64,000 nucleotides of DNA from JAPEKQ01 sp964487295 (GTDB lineage Bacteria; Joyebacterota; Joyebacteria; Joyebacterales; Joyebacteraceae), in the NCBI GenBank assembly GCA_964487295.1, contig CAZAQL010000001.1, positions 1-64,000 on the forward strand, in the 5' to 3' direction. The notes beneath the pieces were generated by a model. The model saw nothing but the letters and a program-made list of their open reading frames with translations, had not been told where the DNA came from and ran no database searches. Below are positions 46,718 to 56,182 of this stretch, one piece after another; position 1 is the first letter of the stretch; each line of letters opens with the position of its first letter. Position numbers and translations under genes: made by a program.

Positions 46718-49345
46718 ATGGTGCGTGTCCTGACAATCAGCCTTGCCGCGGCGCTGCTGGTCGCGGCCGCGGTCCCTGCGGCGGCCGGTCCCGAGGGGCC
46801 GTACGTGCAGGCCCGGGTCCAGTTCCGCGACGCCGCCGAGGCGGAGCGGTTCATGAGCCTGGACGAGCTCGACGTGATGAAGTACAAGCCCGGCGTCGGC
46901 GTTCAGCTCGTCACGAGCCACGAGCAGATCGAGGAGTTCCGGTCGCTCGGCTACGACGTCGTCATCGAGATCGATGACATGTCGAGCTTCTACGCCGCCC
47001 GGAACACGGCTCGCGGTTACGGTGACTTCTACACGTTCGACGAGACCGTGACCTTCATCAACTCGCTTCACGCGTCCTATCCGAACATCGTGAGCGAGCC
47101 CATCAGCATCGCGACGACGGAGCAGGGGAGGACGCTGTGGGCGCTCAAGATCTCCGACAACCCGGAGGTCGACGAGCTTGAGCCCGAGATCCTTCTCGAC
47201 GCGGTTCATCACGCGCGCGAGCCGATCACGATCAACGCCGTCCTCAACTACATGGACTGGCTGACGTCAAACTACGGGACGGACCCCGAGGCGACGTTCC
47301 TCGTAGACAACCGGGAGATCTGGTTCCTCCCGTGCGTCAACCCGGACGGCTATGTCTACAACGAGCAGACCGACCCCAACGGCGGCGGCATGTGGCGCAA
47401 GAACCGCCGGGACAATGCCGGCAGCTCGTGTTACGGCGTCGACCCGAACCGCAACTACAGCTACCAGTGGGGCACGTCCGGCATCTCGTTCGACCCGTGC
47501 AGCGACATCTACTGCGGGACCCAGGCGTTCTCCGAGCCGGAGATCGCCGGCTACCGTGACTTCGTCGAGTCGCACGACTTCGTGACGAACATCACGTTCC
47601 ACTCGGTCGCCGGAGCGATCCTGGTTCCGTGGAGCTACACGACCACATCCCCACCCGAGCCGGATAACACGATCTTCCGCGACATCGGCGACATGATGGC
47701 GATGTCGAACGGCTACGAGGTCGGGACCGCGTACGAGACGATCAACTACACCTGCTCCGGCACCACCTGCGACTGGATGTACGGCGTGCACGGGATCTGG
47801 TCGCTCTGCATCGAGGTGAGCGGCAGCGGCTTCTGGCCGCAGCAGAGCGAGATCGCCGGGCTCACGGCCGAGAACCTCTGGCCGCAGCAGTACATCAGCC
47901 GCATCGCGGGGGCCTACCTCGCGCTCAGCTCGACGCACTTCACCGGCGGAAACGGCGACCAGGAGCCGGACGCCGGCGAGACGCTCGACCTGACGATCAC
48001 GGTCGAGAATCAGGGCGTCGTCGCGGACGCGTCGAACGTCCAGGTCACCCTGGTGACGGACGATCCGTACGTCGCGCTGCACGATGCGCACACGACGCTC
48101 GGTTCGATCGCGGCGGGGTCCTCCACGCAGAACACGTTCGACCCGTTCTCCCTCTCGGTCGACGCGGGAACCCCGGACGGTCACGGTCTCGCCGTGACGC
48201 TCATCATCGAGGGCGACGGGCTGTACATGGAGGAGGAGCTGTCCTGGATGGTCGGCGAGCCGACGGTCGTGTTCTTCGACGACATGGAGAGCGGCACCGG
48301 CAACTGGGTCGAGAATGACGGCTACTGGGGTCTGACGACCTCGTCGTACCACTCGGCATCGAACAGCTACACGGACAGTCCGAACGGCAGCTACAGCAAC
48401 TACCGGAACACGTGGATCGAGCTGGCGTCCCCGATCGACTTCTCCGCCGCGTCGGCTGCGGACCTCTCCTTCTGGCACCGCGTCTCCACGGAGGAGGACT
48501 ACGACTTCTGCTACGTCGAGGTCTCGGACGACAACGGAGCGACGTGGAACCAGGTTGGCCCGAAGTACCACGGCAACAGCTACGGCTGGGATCAGGTGGA
48601 GCTGTCGCTGAACGATTACGTCGGAACGGCGGGCTTCAAGCTCCGCTTCCGCTTCACGTCGGATACCTACGTGACCGCCGACGGATGGTACGTGGACGAC
48701 GTGACGATCAGCGGGCCGCCGACCGGCAACACGAAGCCGACCGCGCCGGTGCTGAACGACCCGCCCGATGGCGGCACGGTGTCGGTCTCCACGCCGGAGC
48801 TCACGGTCACAAACGCCGTGGACAGCGATCCCGGCGACGTGCTCACGTACGGTTTCCGCGTCTACGACGACGAGTTCTGCACGAGCCTCGCCGCGTCGAT
48901 CTCCGGCGTGGCCGAGGGCAGCGGAACGACGTCGTGGACCGTCGACTCCGGTCTCGCTGACGGCACGTACTACTGGCGGGCCTACGCGGACGACGGGACC
49001 GAGCGAAGCCAGCTCATGGAGACCGCGTCCTTCACGGTGGAGAGCACGGGCGTCGACGAGGCCGTCGGCCGCCTCGCGCTCCATGCCGCGAGCCCGAACC
49101 CGTTTGCCGGTTCTGCGAGACTCTCGTTCTCGCTTCCCGAGCGAGCGGACGTCGAGCTCTCCGTCTACAGCGTTGACGGCAGACTGGTGCGAACGCTCGT
49201 ATCCGGCGAGGCCGGTCCCGGCGTCATCGAGCTCACATGGGACGGTCGTGACAACGGCGGCCGCCGCGTGGGCAACGGCCTGTACTTCATGCGCCTGACC
49301 GCGGCCGACGAGACGAGGCACGGCAAGCTCGTCATGCTCCGCTAG
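46718..49345 (+). CDS. Secreted M14 zinc carboxypeptidase with multidomain C-terminus
   Basis: 875 aa; ATG 9 nt after AAGGAG. After the signal peptide and a pro-region, the M14 domain (about 95-400) has zinc ligands H165-x-x-E168 in HHAREP, the later His in TFHSVAG and catalytic Glu in LCIEVSG. NPDGY and DPNRNYSYQW are family signatures. Then follow a CARDB-like domain (LDLTITVENQGVV), a jelly-roll domain like that of immune-inhibitor-A proteases (FFDDMESGTGNW), an FnIII-like domain and a C-terminal sorting/FlgD-like domain (AASPNPF, GNGLYFMRL). It trims C-terminal residues from peptides outside the cell. Confidence 0.93.
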   Translation: MVRVLTISLAAALLVAAAVPAAAGPEGPYVQARVQFRDAAEAERFMSLDELDVMKYKPGVGVQLVTSHEQIEEFRSLGYDVVIEIDDMSSFYAARNTARGYGDFYTFDETVTFINSLHASYPNIVSEPISIATTEQGRTLWALKISDNPEVDELEPEILLDAVHHAREPITINAVLNYMDWLTSNYGTDPEATFLVDNREIWFLPCVNPDGYVYNEQTDPNGGGMWRKNRRDNAGSSCYGVDPNRNYSYQWGTSGISFDPCSDIYCGTQAFSEPEIAGYRDFVESHDFVTNITFHSVAGAILVPWSYTTTSPPEPDNTIFRDIGDMMAMSNGYEVGTAYETINYTCSGTTCDWMYGVHGIWSLCIEVSGSGFWPQQSEIAGLTAENLWPQQYISRIAGAYLALSSTHFTGGNGDQEPDAGETLDLTITVENQGVVADASNVQVTLVTDDPYVALHDAHTTLGSIAAGSSTQNTFDPFSLSVDAGTPDGHGLAVTLIIEGDGLYMEEELSWMVGEPTVVFFDDMESGTGNWVENDGYWGLTTSSYHSASNSYTDSPNGSYSNYRNTWIELASPIDFSAASAADLSFWHRVSTEEDYDFCYVEVSDDNGATWNQVGPKYHGNSYGWDQVELSLNDYVGTAGFKLRFRFTSDTYVTADGWYVDDVTISGPPTGNTKPTAPVLNDPPDGGTVSVSTPELTVTNAVDSDPGDVLTYGFRVYDDEFCTSLAASISGVAEGSGTTSWTVDSGLADGTYYWRAYADDGTERSQLMETASFTVESTGVDEAVGRLALHAASPNPFAGSARLSFSLPERADVELSVYSVDGRLVRTLVSGEAGPGVIELTWDGRDNGGRRVGNGLYFMRLTAADETRHGKLVMLR

Positions 49346-49421
49346 CAACGACGCTCATCCCGCGCGGACAGTCTCGGTGGGCTGTCGGCCTCAGGGGAGC
49401 AAGCTGAATACGAACGATCGA

Positions 49422-49450
49422 CGAGGGGCGGCCGGCGTGGCCGCCCCTCG
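49422..49450 (+). terminator. Hairpin after the M14 peptidase
   Basis: A perfect 12 bp stem CGAGGGGCGGCC with its complement around GGCGT, 77 bp past the stop. The core GGGGCGGCC is shared with the terminators at 23176 and 57987. The rest of the gap to 49664 shows no gene. Confidence 0.65.
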
Positions 49451-49664
49451 GCACGTGATATGGTCAATGTGATCCGGATGTCAAGAGCGTGCAGGCCGCA
49501 ACGCGCGCCCGGAGGCTGGGACGAGGAGCCGTCCCCGGCCCCGTTCGACTCCCGACATGCCCGCGCCGTGGGCCTTCCCGGAGCAGTTGCTGGAACACCC
49601 CTTGCATCACCATGTCCCTGGATGCTGTGTCCACAACCGGGGACCGAGTGACGGAGGGGAGTCG

Positions 49665-51992
49665 ATGCCGACTGCGATGATCTCAGGACCGAGGACCGCG
49701 TACCTCGTCGCGCTCGTCGCGCTCGTGTGCGTGTCCTGTTCGAGCACGACCGGGCCATCCGAGGTGGATCCGCCCGAGGGGGCGATCCCAACGAGGACCG
49801 TCGCCGGGGAGATCGCGCTTCCCGAGGGCGCGACCCTCGATCCGGCTGCGCTCTCCGTCGTGTCGCTCGCAGATGCGGCGGCCGTCGGAGGCGATGGGTC
49901 GTTCTCCCTGTCCATCCCCGACACGGATGTCTCGCAGACGCTCGCGGTCGTCGACGCAGGGGGCGAGATGGTCCTCATGGGCGTCGTATCACGCTCGGCG
50001 TCCTCCGGCATCGTCGTCGACGCCGGGTCGACGGCGACCGCGCTGCTTCGCATGAACCCTTTCATGACGATGTTCTCGGAGTCGAACCGGGCCGTGATGG
50101 TCGAGCGGGCCGAGATCAAACCGGGCTGGACGACGCTCGTGAGGATGGTCGAGGATGCGCTCTGCGGACCCGACGGGCGTCTGCGCGGCCCGGCTCTCTC
50201 GGACGCCTCGCAGCAGTCGTCCGAGCTCGTCATCGATGCGTTGAACGACGAGCCGCCGCAGCCCTCGACGCTCACGGACCCATGGCTCGAGGACGTCGAG
50301 GGGGACAGCGTCTCCTGGGTGAACCCGGACCCGGTCTGCTACGCGGCCGTCTTCCGCTCGCTGACCTCGGCCGACTCGCTTGTCGTGCCGGTCTCGGTGG
50401 AGCGGACGAGGATCCGCGTGACGCCGGGCTGGCCTCCGTCCGTTCACGTCAGCGGAAGCACACGCACGCACGTCGACATTGGTGACGGCACGTATCGCAC
50501 CCGTCTTGTCGATGCCTCCTTCCGCACGTTCGACTCGTCGAGTCCGGACGGCGTCGCCACGGCGCGCAATGCCGGGCGCGCGGTGACGGAGCTCATTGCG
50601 CTCGTCTCGGGCGCCGTCGTCGAGCGCGAGACGTTCGATCTGGACATGGCCCGCCGGGGCGCGTCGGAGCTCGGCGGCGCCGTGAGCGCCCGCGACCCGT
50701 ATCGCCTGATCCGTTCGCTCGCATCGCTGATGGCGGACGGAAGCGATGAGGTGGCGCAGTGGATCTGGGACGGCCCGAATCCCTCGTGCTCCGACTTCGT
50801 GAGCGCACTCTGCCCCGTGCTCGCTGAGGTCACGTTCGCCACCGGCATCATGGCGGGCGGGGAGTCGCGTGTTCCGTTCTTCGACCGGCTCGTCACGTCC
50901 GACCCACGCGTTGAGCTCACCATCAGCCAGCTCGATGGGGTCATGACCGAGACCGGCTCCAGCGAGCCGCCCTCGGCCGCCTTCACCGTCAGTCACTCCT
51001 ACGCGGCGCCGGGGCAGAGCGTGACGTTCGACGCCTCGGCCGTTGCCGACCCCGACGATCCCACCGAGACGCTGGCGGTCCGCTGGGACTGGGAGAACGA
51101 TGGGGAGTGGGACACGGGTTGGTCGACCACGAAGACCGCGACGCACGCGTACTCCACCGCCGGAGCGCGTGAGGTCGCCATGCAGGTCAGGGACCCCCGC
51201 CTGCTCAACGACAGCGCCGTGCACACGGTCAACGTCGGCGGGAGCGAGGAGACGGCGATCCACGTTGTGATCCTCAGGGACGTGGTCCCGTGGGCGGACG
51301 AGATCCCCGCCGTGCTCGACCAGATGCTCGAGGTGATGGGGTTCGAGGCGGGAAGCGGACCCGGGGAGTACGAGGTCGCGTCCGCGGCTTCGCTTCCGGA
51401 CATCGCGCTCGTTCCCGGTGAGGACCTTCTGATCGTCCAGAACGATCAGCCGCAGTCGTTCTACAACGACTACGCCGCGAGCCAGGTTCGGGTCCAGCGG
51501 TTCGTCGAGGAAGGCGGCACCGTGTTCTGGGAAGCGTGCGACCGCGGCTGGCAGGGCGGATCGATCGAGTCCGCGGGGATCGTGCTGCCGGGCAACGTGA
51601 CGCTCTCGGAGTACGAGACCTGGTACAACTACGTCGCGCTGCCGGGCGCTCCGCTCGTCGAGGGGCTCCCCGATCTGCTCTACGGGCAGTACGCGAGCCA
51701 CGAGGCTCTTGAGTCGCTTCCGGACGGGGCCGTCGTCTACGTGACGGACGACGCCGGCGGGGCGACGCTCGCCGAGTACGGCGTGGGAGACGGGTGGGTG
51801 CTCATCAGCACGCAGCCGCTCGAATGGAACTTCTATCACAACTGGTCCGGTGGTCACGTCATGCCTCACGTCGTGTGCCACGTTCTCGGGCTGCCGCTGA
51901 CGCACGACTTCGGCGACATCGTCAAGCCGGAGCGCCGCGGCGCCCCTTCGGATTCCGGCGGAGGTCTGGGTCTGACCAGCGGGATGCACTAG
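49665..51992 (+). CDS. Lipoprotein with PKD domain, unknown function
   Basis: 775 aa; ATG behind GGAGGGGAG. The lipobox is VCVSC. The first 400 residues are mainly beta and helical segments of no recognised family. A PKD domain (about 428-510; SYAAPGQSVTFDASAVADPDD, WDWENDGEWDTGWS, HAYSTAGAREVAMQV) is followed by a domain of about 230 residues that reads like a glutamine-amidotransferase-type or ThuA-like fold (VVILRDVVPWADEIPAVLDQM, FVEEGGTVFWEACDRG, VLISTQPLEW). That last domain may bind or process a surface molecule; catalytic residues could not be fixed. Confidence 0.75.
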   Translation: MPTAMISGPRTAYLVALVALVCVSCSSTTGPSEVDPPEGAIPTRTVAGEIALPEGATLDPAALSVVSLADAAAVGGDGSFSLSIPDTDVSQTLAVVDAGGEMVLMGVVSRSASSGIVVDAGSTATALLRMNPFMTMFSESNRAVMVERAEIKPGWTTLVRMVEDALCGPDGRLRGPALSDASQQSSELVIDALNDEPPQPSTLTDPWLEDVEGDSVSWVNPDPVCYAAVFRSLTSADSLVVPVSVERTRIRVTPGWPPSVHVSGSTRTHVDIGDGTYRTRLVDASFRTFDSSSPDGVATARNAGRAVTELIALVSGAVVERETFDLDMARRGASELGGAVSARDPYRLIRSLASLMADGSDEVAQWIWDGPNPSCSDFVSALCPVLAEVTFATGIMAGGESRVPFFDRLVTSDPRVELTISQLDGVMTETGSSEPPSAAFTVSHSYAAPGQSVTFDASAVADPDDPTETLAVRWDWENDGEWDTGWSTTKTATHAYSTAGAREVAMQVRDPRLLNDSAVHTVNVGGSEETAIHVVILRDVVPWADEIPAVLDQMLEVMGFEAGSGPGEYEVASAASLPDIALVPGEDLLIVQNDQPQSFYNDYAASQVRVQRFVEEGGTVFWEACDRGWQGGSIESAGIVLPGNVTLSEYETWYNYVALPGAPLVEGLPDLLYGQYASHEALESLPDGAVVYVTDDAGGATLAEYGVGDGWVLISTQPLEWNFYHNWSGGHVMPHVVCHVLGLPLTHDFGDIVKPERRGAPSDSGGGLGLTSGMH

Positions 51993-52060
51993 CCTGGACG
52001 GCGATTCCACTCCTTTGGCACGCCGCGCTGTGTCCCCTGGTTGGCCCGCTCCGCCGCTTC

Positions 52061-52260
52061 TCAGGCGCCGCTCCTCCGGAGCCATCCGGGGCGGGCGGCG
52101 TCTTGTCGCATTCGCGGCGAGCCCGTCAGAGCGGTCGGTGCCTCGTCGCATTCCCGGCGAACCCGTCTGGGCGGCTGGCACCTCGATGTGCCCACCCGGA
52201 GCCATCCGGATCGAGCGTCGTTCCGTCTCTTCCCGCGGAATGACTGTCCCTCGGAAAGTT
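52061..52260. repeat. Degenerate 40 bp repeats
   Basis: TCGCATTCSCGGCGARCCCGT occurs at 52106 and 52146, and CCGGAGCCATCCGG at 52076 and 52196, a distance of 3 x 40 bp. The array occupies the 500 bp gap before the TetR gene, which otherwise holds the promoter at 52262 and dyads at 52420-52460. Confidence 0.5.
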
Positions 52261-52261
52261 C

Positions 52262-52290
52262 TTGCGTCACCATTCAATTTTCGTTAGGAT
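52262..52290 (+). promoter_or_regulatory. Promoter of the TetR/radical SAM unit
   Basis: TTGCGT (52262-52267), 17 bp, TAGGAT (52285-52290) in an AT-rich patch. The leader to the TetR start would be about 195 nt. Confidence 0.5.
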
Positions 52291-52492
52291 ACTCATGAAG
52301 GCCCAAGCCGTGGTCGATTGTGGCTGAATCGAGTGTCAGTCGGGTACGATCACACGCGTCCTCACGGAGGATTCGAGAGCCCCCCCCGGTAGCGAACGCC
52401 GGAGGTCGGGGGCTGCCCCCCTCAGGATTCCGCGGCTTGCCGCTCCGTGAGGGTCGCAGGCTCCGATGCGGGAGCCGGAGAAGGAGTCATCC

Positions 52493-53098
52493 ATGGCACG
52501 GAAGAGAGTCGGGAACAAGCGCGAGAAGATCATCAACGCGGCGGCGAAGTTCTTCGGCGAGAAGGGCTACCACAACACGACGACCTCCGAGATCGCGGAG
52601 GCCGCCGGCGTGGCCGCCGGGACCATCTACATCTACTTCAACAGCAAGGAAGAGCTCATCGTCGCTGTCTTCGAGGAGTTCCTCGGGCGCCACATGGAGC
52701 GTCTCAGGGTGGGCGTCGAGTCCGTCGATGGTCCGATCGCGAGGATCCGCCGGCTCATGACGCTCGGACTCGAGCTCATGGAGAGCAACCCCGAGAGCGC
52801 GAGGATCTTCCTCTCGCAGCTCCGTCAGAGTACGACGATGATCAAGACGGTCGCCAAGCGCAGCAGCAGAGCCTACAAGGACATCATCGAGGCGGTGCTG
52901 ACCGAGGGGATGACGAAGGGTGTCTTCCGTCCGATGGACACGGAGCACGTCGCCAGCATGCTCTTCGGCGCATACCAGATGACCGTGCTGGACTGGGTGG
53001 CGCGCGACTGCTCGTACTCACTCACGGCCAAATCGAAGGAGCTCGCTGATTTCGTGCTCATCGGTCTGGCCTGCGAGCTGCCGAAGGAGGATTCGTAG
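52493..53098 (+). CDS. TetR/AcrR-family transcriptional regulator
   Basis: 201 aa; ATG 7 nt after AAGGAG. The N-terminal helix-turn-helix (KREKIINAAAKFFGEKGYHNTTTSEIAEAAGVAAGTIYIYFNSKEELIVAVF across residues 8-58) is typical. The ligand-binding half is helical and resembles regulators of fatty-acid or stress genes. An 18 bp palindrome (53135-53152) 37 bp after its stop and 97 bp before the radical SAM gene is a likely operator, so it probably represses that gene. Confidence 0.93.
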   Translation: MARKRVGNKREKIINAAAKFFGEKGYHNTTTSEIAEAAGVAAGTIYIYFNSKEELIVAVFEEFLGRHMERLRVGVESVDGPIARIRRLMTLGLELMESNPESARIFLSQLRQSTTMIKTVAKRSSRAYKDIIEAVLTEGMTKGVFRPMDTEHVASMLFGAYQMTVLDWVARDCSYSLTAKSKELADFVLIGLACELPKEDS

Positions 53099-53134
53099 GA
53101 ACGAAGGCTCCCGGATGACGGGAGTCGCGGTGGT

Positions 53135-53152
53135 AACTGAAGTACTTCGGTT
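53135..53152 (+). promoter_or_regulatory. Palindromic operator candidate between TetR and radical SAM genes
   Basis: AACTGAAGTACTTCGGTT: the core GAAGTACTTC is a perfect palindrome, and 16 of 18 positions are symmetrical (AACNGAAGTACTTCNGTT). Size and placement fit a TetR-family dimer site. I found no second copy upstream of the TetR gene. Confidence 0.55.
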
Positions 53153-53248
53153 CGCCGTCCTGGGGAGTTGTCCGGATGGCGGATGGGCGGATGCGGAGAA
53201 AGGCGCGGACATTCTCCGAACGGACGGCGACGCATGTGAGGTGATACC

Positions 53249-54760
53249 ATGCAGCCGTCACAGAGTCATCAGGACACGATCAAGGGGCACCTGCTCCGCA
53301 AGCTGGGCGCCTGGGGAAGCAGGCGATCCGCGGACGACGTCAGGAAGCTCGTAAGCTGGTCGGCGAAGGGGCTTCCCGAAGGCGTCATACGCGACCGGGT
53401 CGAGAGCTTCCGCAGGGCCCTGGACTCCTCGGCGGCGGCGAGCGAGCTCGTCGACGCGTTCTTCAACCTCGCACCGACCTGCCGCAGGCGCATCATCGAG
53501 AACCTGCTTGTCAACTGGGGCATTCTCGGCGGCCAGACCCGGTATCACATCATGGAGTCCGAGGGGTGGATGCCGCCGAACTTCGCGGTCATAAGCCCCA
53601 CCATGCGATGCAACCTCCGCTGCAGGGGGTGCTACGCCTTCGAGTACACGCGGGACGGAGAGCTCACGACCGAGGAGTTCGACGACGTCATATCGCAGTG
53701 CAAGGCGCTCGGCATCCACTTCTTCACGATCTCCGGCGGCGAGCCGTTCGTCCGTGAGGACCTCCTCGATCTCATCGACCGTCACAGCGACTCCCTCTTC
53801 CAGATATACACGAACGGCACGCTCATCGACGATGCTGTGGCGGACCGCCTCCTCGAGCTCGGCAACGCGATGCCGGCCATCAGCGTCGAGGGGTACGAGG
53901 AGGAGACCGACGCCCGGCGCGGCCCCGGCACGCACGCCCGCCTGACGGCCGCGATGGAACGGCTCAGAGAGCGCGATCTGCTGTTCGGGATCTCCGTCAC
54001 GGCGACGCGTCACAATCAGGAGATCCTGACGAGTGAGTCGTTCTACGATTCGTACATCGAGCGCGGCGCGCTCTTCGCCTGGATCTTCCAGTACATCCCG
54101 ATCGGCCGCGAGCCGGATGTCGATCTCATGCCGACGCCGAGTCAGAGGACGGAGCTCAGGAGGTTCGTCCACGGCCTGCACCGGACGAAGCCGATCTTCA
54201 TCGGGGACTTCTGGAACGACGGCGCCTACACGGGCGGCTGCATGGCCGGCGGCCGGATCTACTTCCACGTCACGTCGAGCGGCGGAGTGGAGCCCTGCGT
54301 CTTCGCCCACTTCTCCGTCGGCAACGTGCGCGAGCGTCCGCTGCGCGAGATCCTTCAGTGCGATTTCTTCAAGGCGATTCGCTACGCGCAGCCTTACCGT
54401 GAGAACAGGAACCTCTACACGCCCTGTATGATCATCGACAACCCCGAGGTGCTCCGCGATCTCGTCGCGGAGTTCCGCGTCCCGCCAAGTCACGCCGGCG
54501 CGGAGACCATCGTGGCCGATCCCCGGATCGTCGCGCACCTGGACGAATACTCCCGGGGGATCAGACGACTGGCCGACCCCGACTGGGAGCGTGATCATTG
54601 GGATGATCCGGACTCCGAGTGGTACCGCGATGGCGGCTATCGCCTCGAACGCCAGTGGGCGGACGAGCGCGAGGCGCTTGTTCGATGGAACGAGGAGCGG
54701 GGAAGGAAGAGGAGCCGACGGTCCGGTGTGGAGGCCGCAGCGGGGCACGTGATCCGGTAG
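53249..54760 (+). CDS. Radical SAM enzyme with SPASM-like region, unknown substrate
   Basis: 503 aa. The [4Fe-4S]-SAM motif is C121-x3-C125-x2-C128 (CNLRCRGC), followed by the GGEPF motif (SGGEPFVREDLL). An N-terminal region of about 110 residues precedes the barrel. The C-terminal part has Cys-containing segments (YTGGCMAGG, VEPCVFAHF, TPCMIID) like SPASM-domain auxiliary cluster sites. The last 70 residues are Asp/Glu/Arg/Trp-rich. The family includes peptide- and lipid-modifying enzymes. No precursor peptide was seen nearby. It is probably under control of the TetR gene just upstream. Confidence 0.88.
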   Translation: MQPSQSHQDTIKGHLLRKLGAWGSRRSADDVRKLVSWSAKGLPEGVIRDRVESFRRALDSSAAASELVDAFFNLAPTCRRRIIENLLVNWGILGGQTRYHIMESEGWMPPNFAVISPTMRCNLRCRGCYAFEYTRDGELTTEEFDDVISQCKALGIHFFTISGGEPFVREDLLDLIDRHSDSLFQIYTNGTLIDDAVADRLLELGNAMPAISVEGYEEETDARRGPGTHARLTAAMERLRERDLLFGISVTATRHNQEILTSESFYDSYIERGALFAWIFQYIPIGREPDVDLMPTPSQRTELRRFVHGLHRTKPIFIGDFWNDGAYTGGCMAGGRIYFHVTSSGGVEPCVFAHFSVGNVRERPLREILQCDFFKAIRYAQPYRENRNLYTPCMIIDNPEVLRDLVAEFRVPPSHAGAETIVADPRIVAHLDEYSRGIRRLADPDWERDHWDDPDSEWYRDGGYRLERQWADEREALVRWNEERGRKRSRRSGVEAAAGHVIR

Positions 54761-54789
54761 CGGCGGACCCGTGCGGCCGTAGACCAGCC

Positions 54790-55959
54790 CTACCGTGAGA
54801 GGTCCGAGCGGATCTCGAGATTCCTCATGATGTCGCCGCGCGTCACGATCCCGACGAGCCGGCCGTTCTCCACGACCGGCAGCCTTCCCGAGCCTTCGGC
54901 CGCGAGCTTGCGCATCGCCGCGGGAATGGGATCGCCCGGGCGGAGCGTGTTCTCGTCGGTGATGGTCGTCATGACATCGCCCACGTGTGTCTCCGACCAG
55001 CGGTCGCGTGGCGTGTGCTTCACGTCCTTGATCGTGACGAAGCCGAGCGCGCGATCTCCCTCCGCCACGGGATAGCAGACGAAGTGATGGTGGAGGAAGT
55101 GCTCGTTCACGAGCGCGTCGAGGGTGATCGCGGGGGAGACGGTCACGACCTCCCGCGTCATCGCGTCGCCGACGCTCGCACCCGCGATCGCGCGCTTGAG
55201 CGCTATCTGGCGGTAGCTTGCCTCCGCACCCTGCCTGAGGAAGAGGGCGATGAAGATGAGCCAGAGCCCCGGAGCGATGCCCCCGATGAACAGGATCACG
55301 ACCAGGCCGATGACGATCATCAGACCGGCGATGACCTGACCGGTCACGCTCGCGACGAGCGTCGCGCGCCTGAGGCTCCCGGTCACGCGCCAGACGACCG
55401 CGCGCAACACGCGGCCGCCGTCCAGCGGCAGACCGGGGAGCAGGTTGAAGAGGAGCAGGAAGGTGTTCGCCACGGCGAGATAGAGCAGAGCGCGGTGAGC
55501 AGCGGGCCGGCCGGTCACCCTTCCCAGAATGATGACGCCCGCCCAGAACGCGACGGCGAGCACGGCGCTGACGGCCGGGCCGGCCAGCGCGACCTTGAGC
55601 TCGGTGGACGGGTCCTCGGGCTCCTTGTGGATCTCCGCGATGCCCCCGAAGAGGAAGAGTGTGATCCGCCTGACGGGAATGCCGTGCAGGACGGCGACCA
55701 TGCTGTGAGCGAGCTCATGGACGACGACAGACGCGAAGAAGAAGAAGGCCGTGATGAGACCCAGCGTGACGTAGTGTGCGAGCGACAGGTTGGGTATGGC
55801 GCTCGGGAACCAGCCGATACTGAGCGTCCCGACGAAGAGCGCCACGATGAGGAACCAGCTGTAGTGGGCCACGACACGGATACCCATGACCGAGAAGAGC
55901 GGGATCCCGCTGTGGCTGGCCACCCAGGAGAGGCCGCGAGGGCTTCGGCGTGCGTTCAT
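54790..55959 (-). CDS. Site-2 protease family (M50) with two CBS domains
   Basis: 389 aa. Intramembrane zinc protease with HELAH at 81-85 in membrane segment VVVHELAHSMVAVLHG and the second-site motif NLLPGLPLDGGR. Six membrane segments are followed by two CBS domains (VGDAMTREVVTVSPAITLDALV; HVGDVMTTITDENTLRPGDPI), which usually sense adenine nucleotides. Such proteases cut membrane anti-sigma factors or regulators. Two starts are possible; ATG 55959 is used as it has GGAG close by (55971 lacks one). Confidence 0.92.
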   Translation of the reverse strand: MNARRSPRGLSWVASHSGIPLFSVMGIRVVAHYSWFLIVALFVGTLSIGWFPSAIPNLSLAHYVTLGLITAFFFFASVVVHELAHSMVAVLHGIPVRRITLFLFGGIAEIHKEPEDPSTELKVALAGPAVSAVLAVAFWAGVIILGRVTGRPAAHRALLYLAVANTFLLLFNLLPGLPLDGGRVLRAVVWRVTGSLRRATLVASVTGQVIAGLMIVIGLVVILFIGGIAPGLWLIFIALFLRQGAEASYRQIALKRAIAGASVGDAMTREVVTVSPAITLDALVNEHFLHHHFVCYPVAEGDRALGFVTIKDVKHTPRDRWSETHVGDVMTTITDENTLRPGDPIPAAMRKLAAEGSGRLPVVENGRLVGIVTRGDIMRNLEIRSDLSR

Positions 55960-56102
55960 GAGCTCCAGCATAGACCAGCCGTCGGGGTGGGGCAAGGATG
56001 GGGCCCTCGGGCCGGAGGTCCCGGGCGCGGGCAACCCCGGGTCTTTCCGCGCGTCAGAAGGTCTGTGGGGTCGTTTTCCCGGGGGCGGAACCCGGAGCCA
56101 CC

Positions 56103-56131
56103 TTGACCGGGGCCATATGTTGTGATAATAT
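56103..56131 (+). promoter_or_regulatory. Promoter of the MXAN_6640-like protease gene
   Basis: TTGACC (56103-56108), 17 bp, TAATAT (56126-56131), in a distinctly AT-rich patch. A GATAAT alternative with a 15 bp spacer overlaps it. Start near 56138. Confidence 0.6.
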
Positions 56132-56182
56132 GGATAATTGGAAGCGAATGAGTGGGTCATGGCATCCGAACGGAGGAACATG

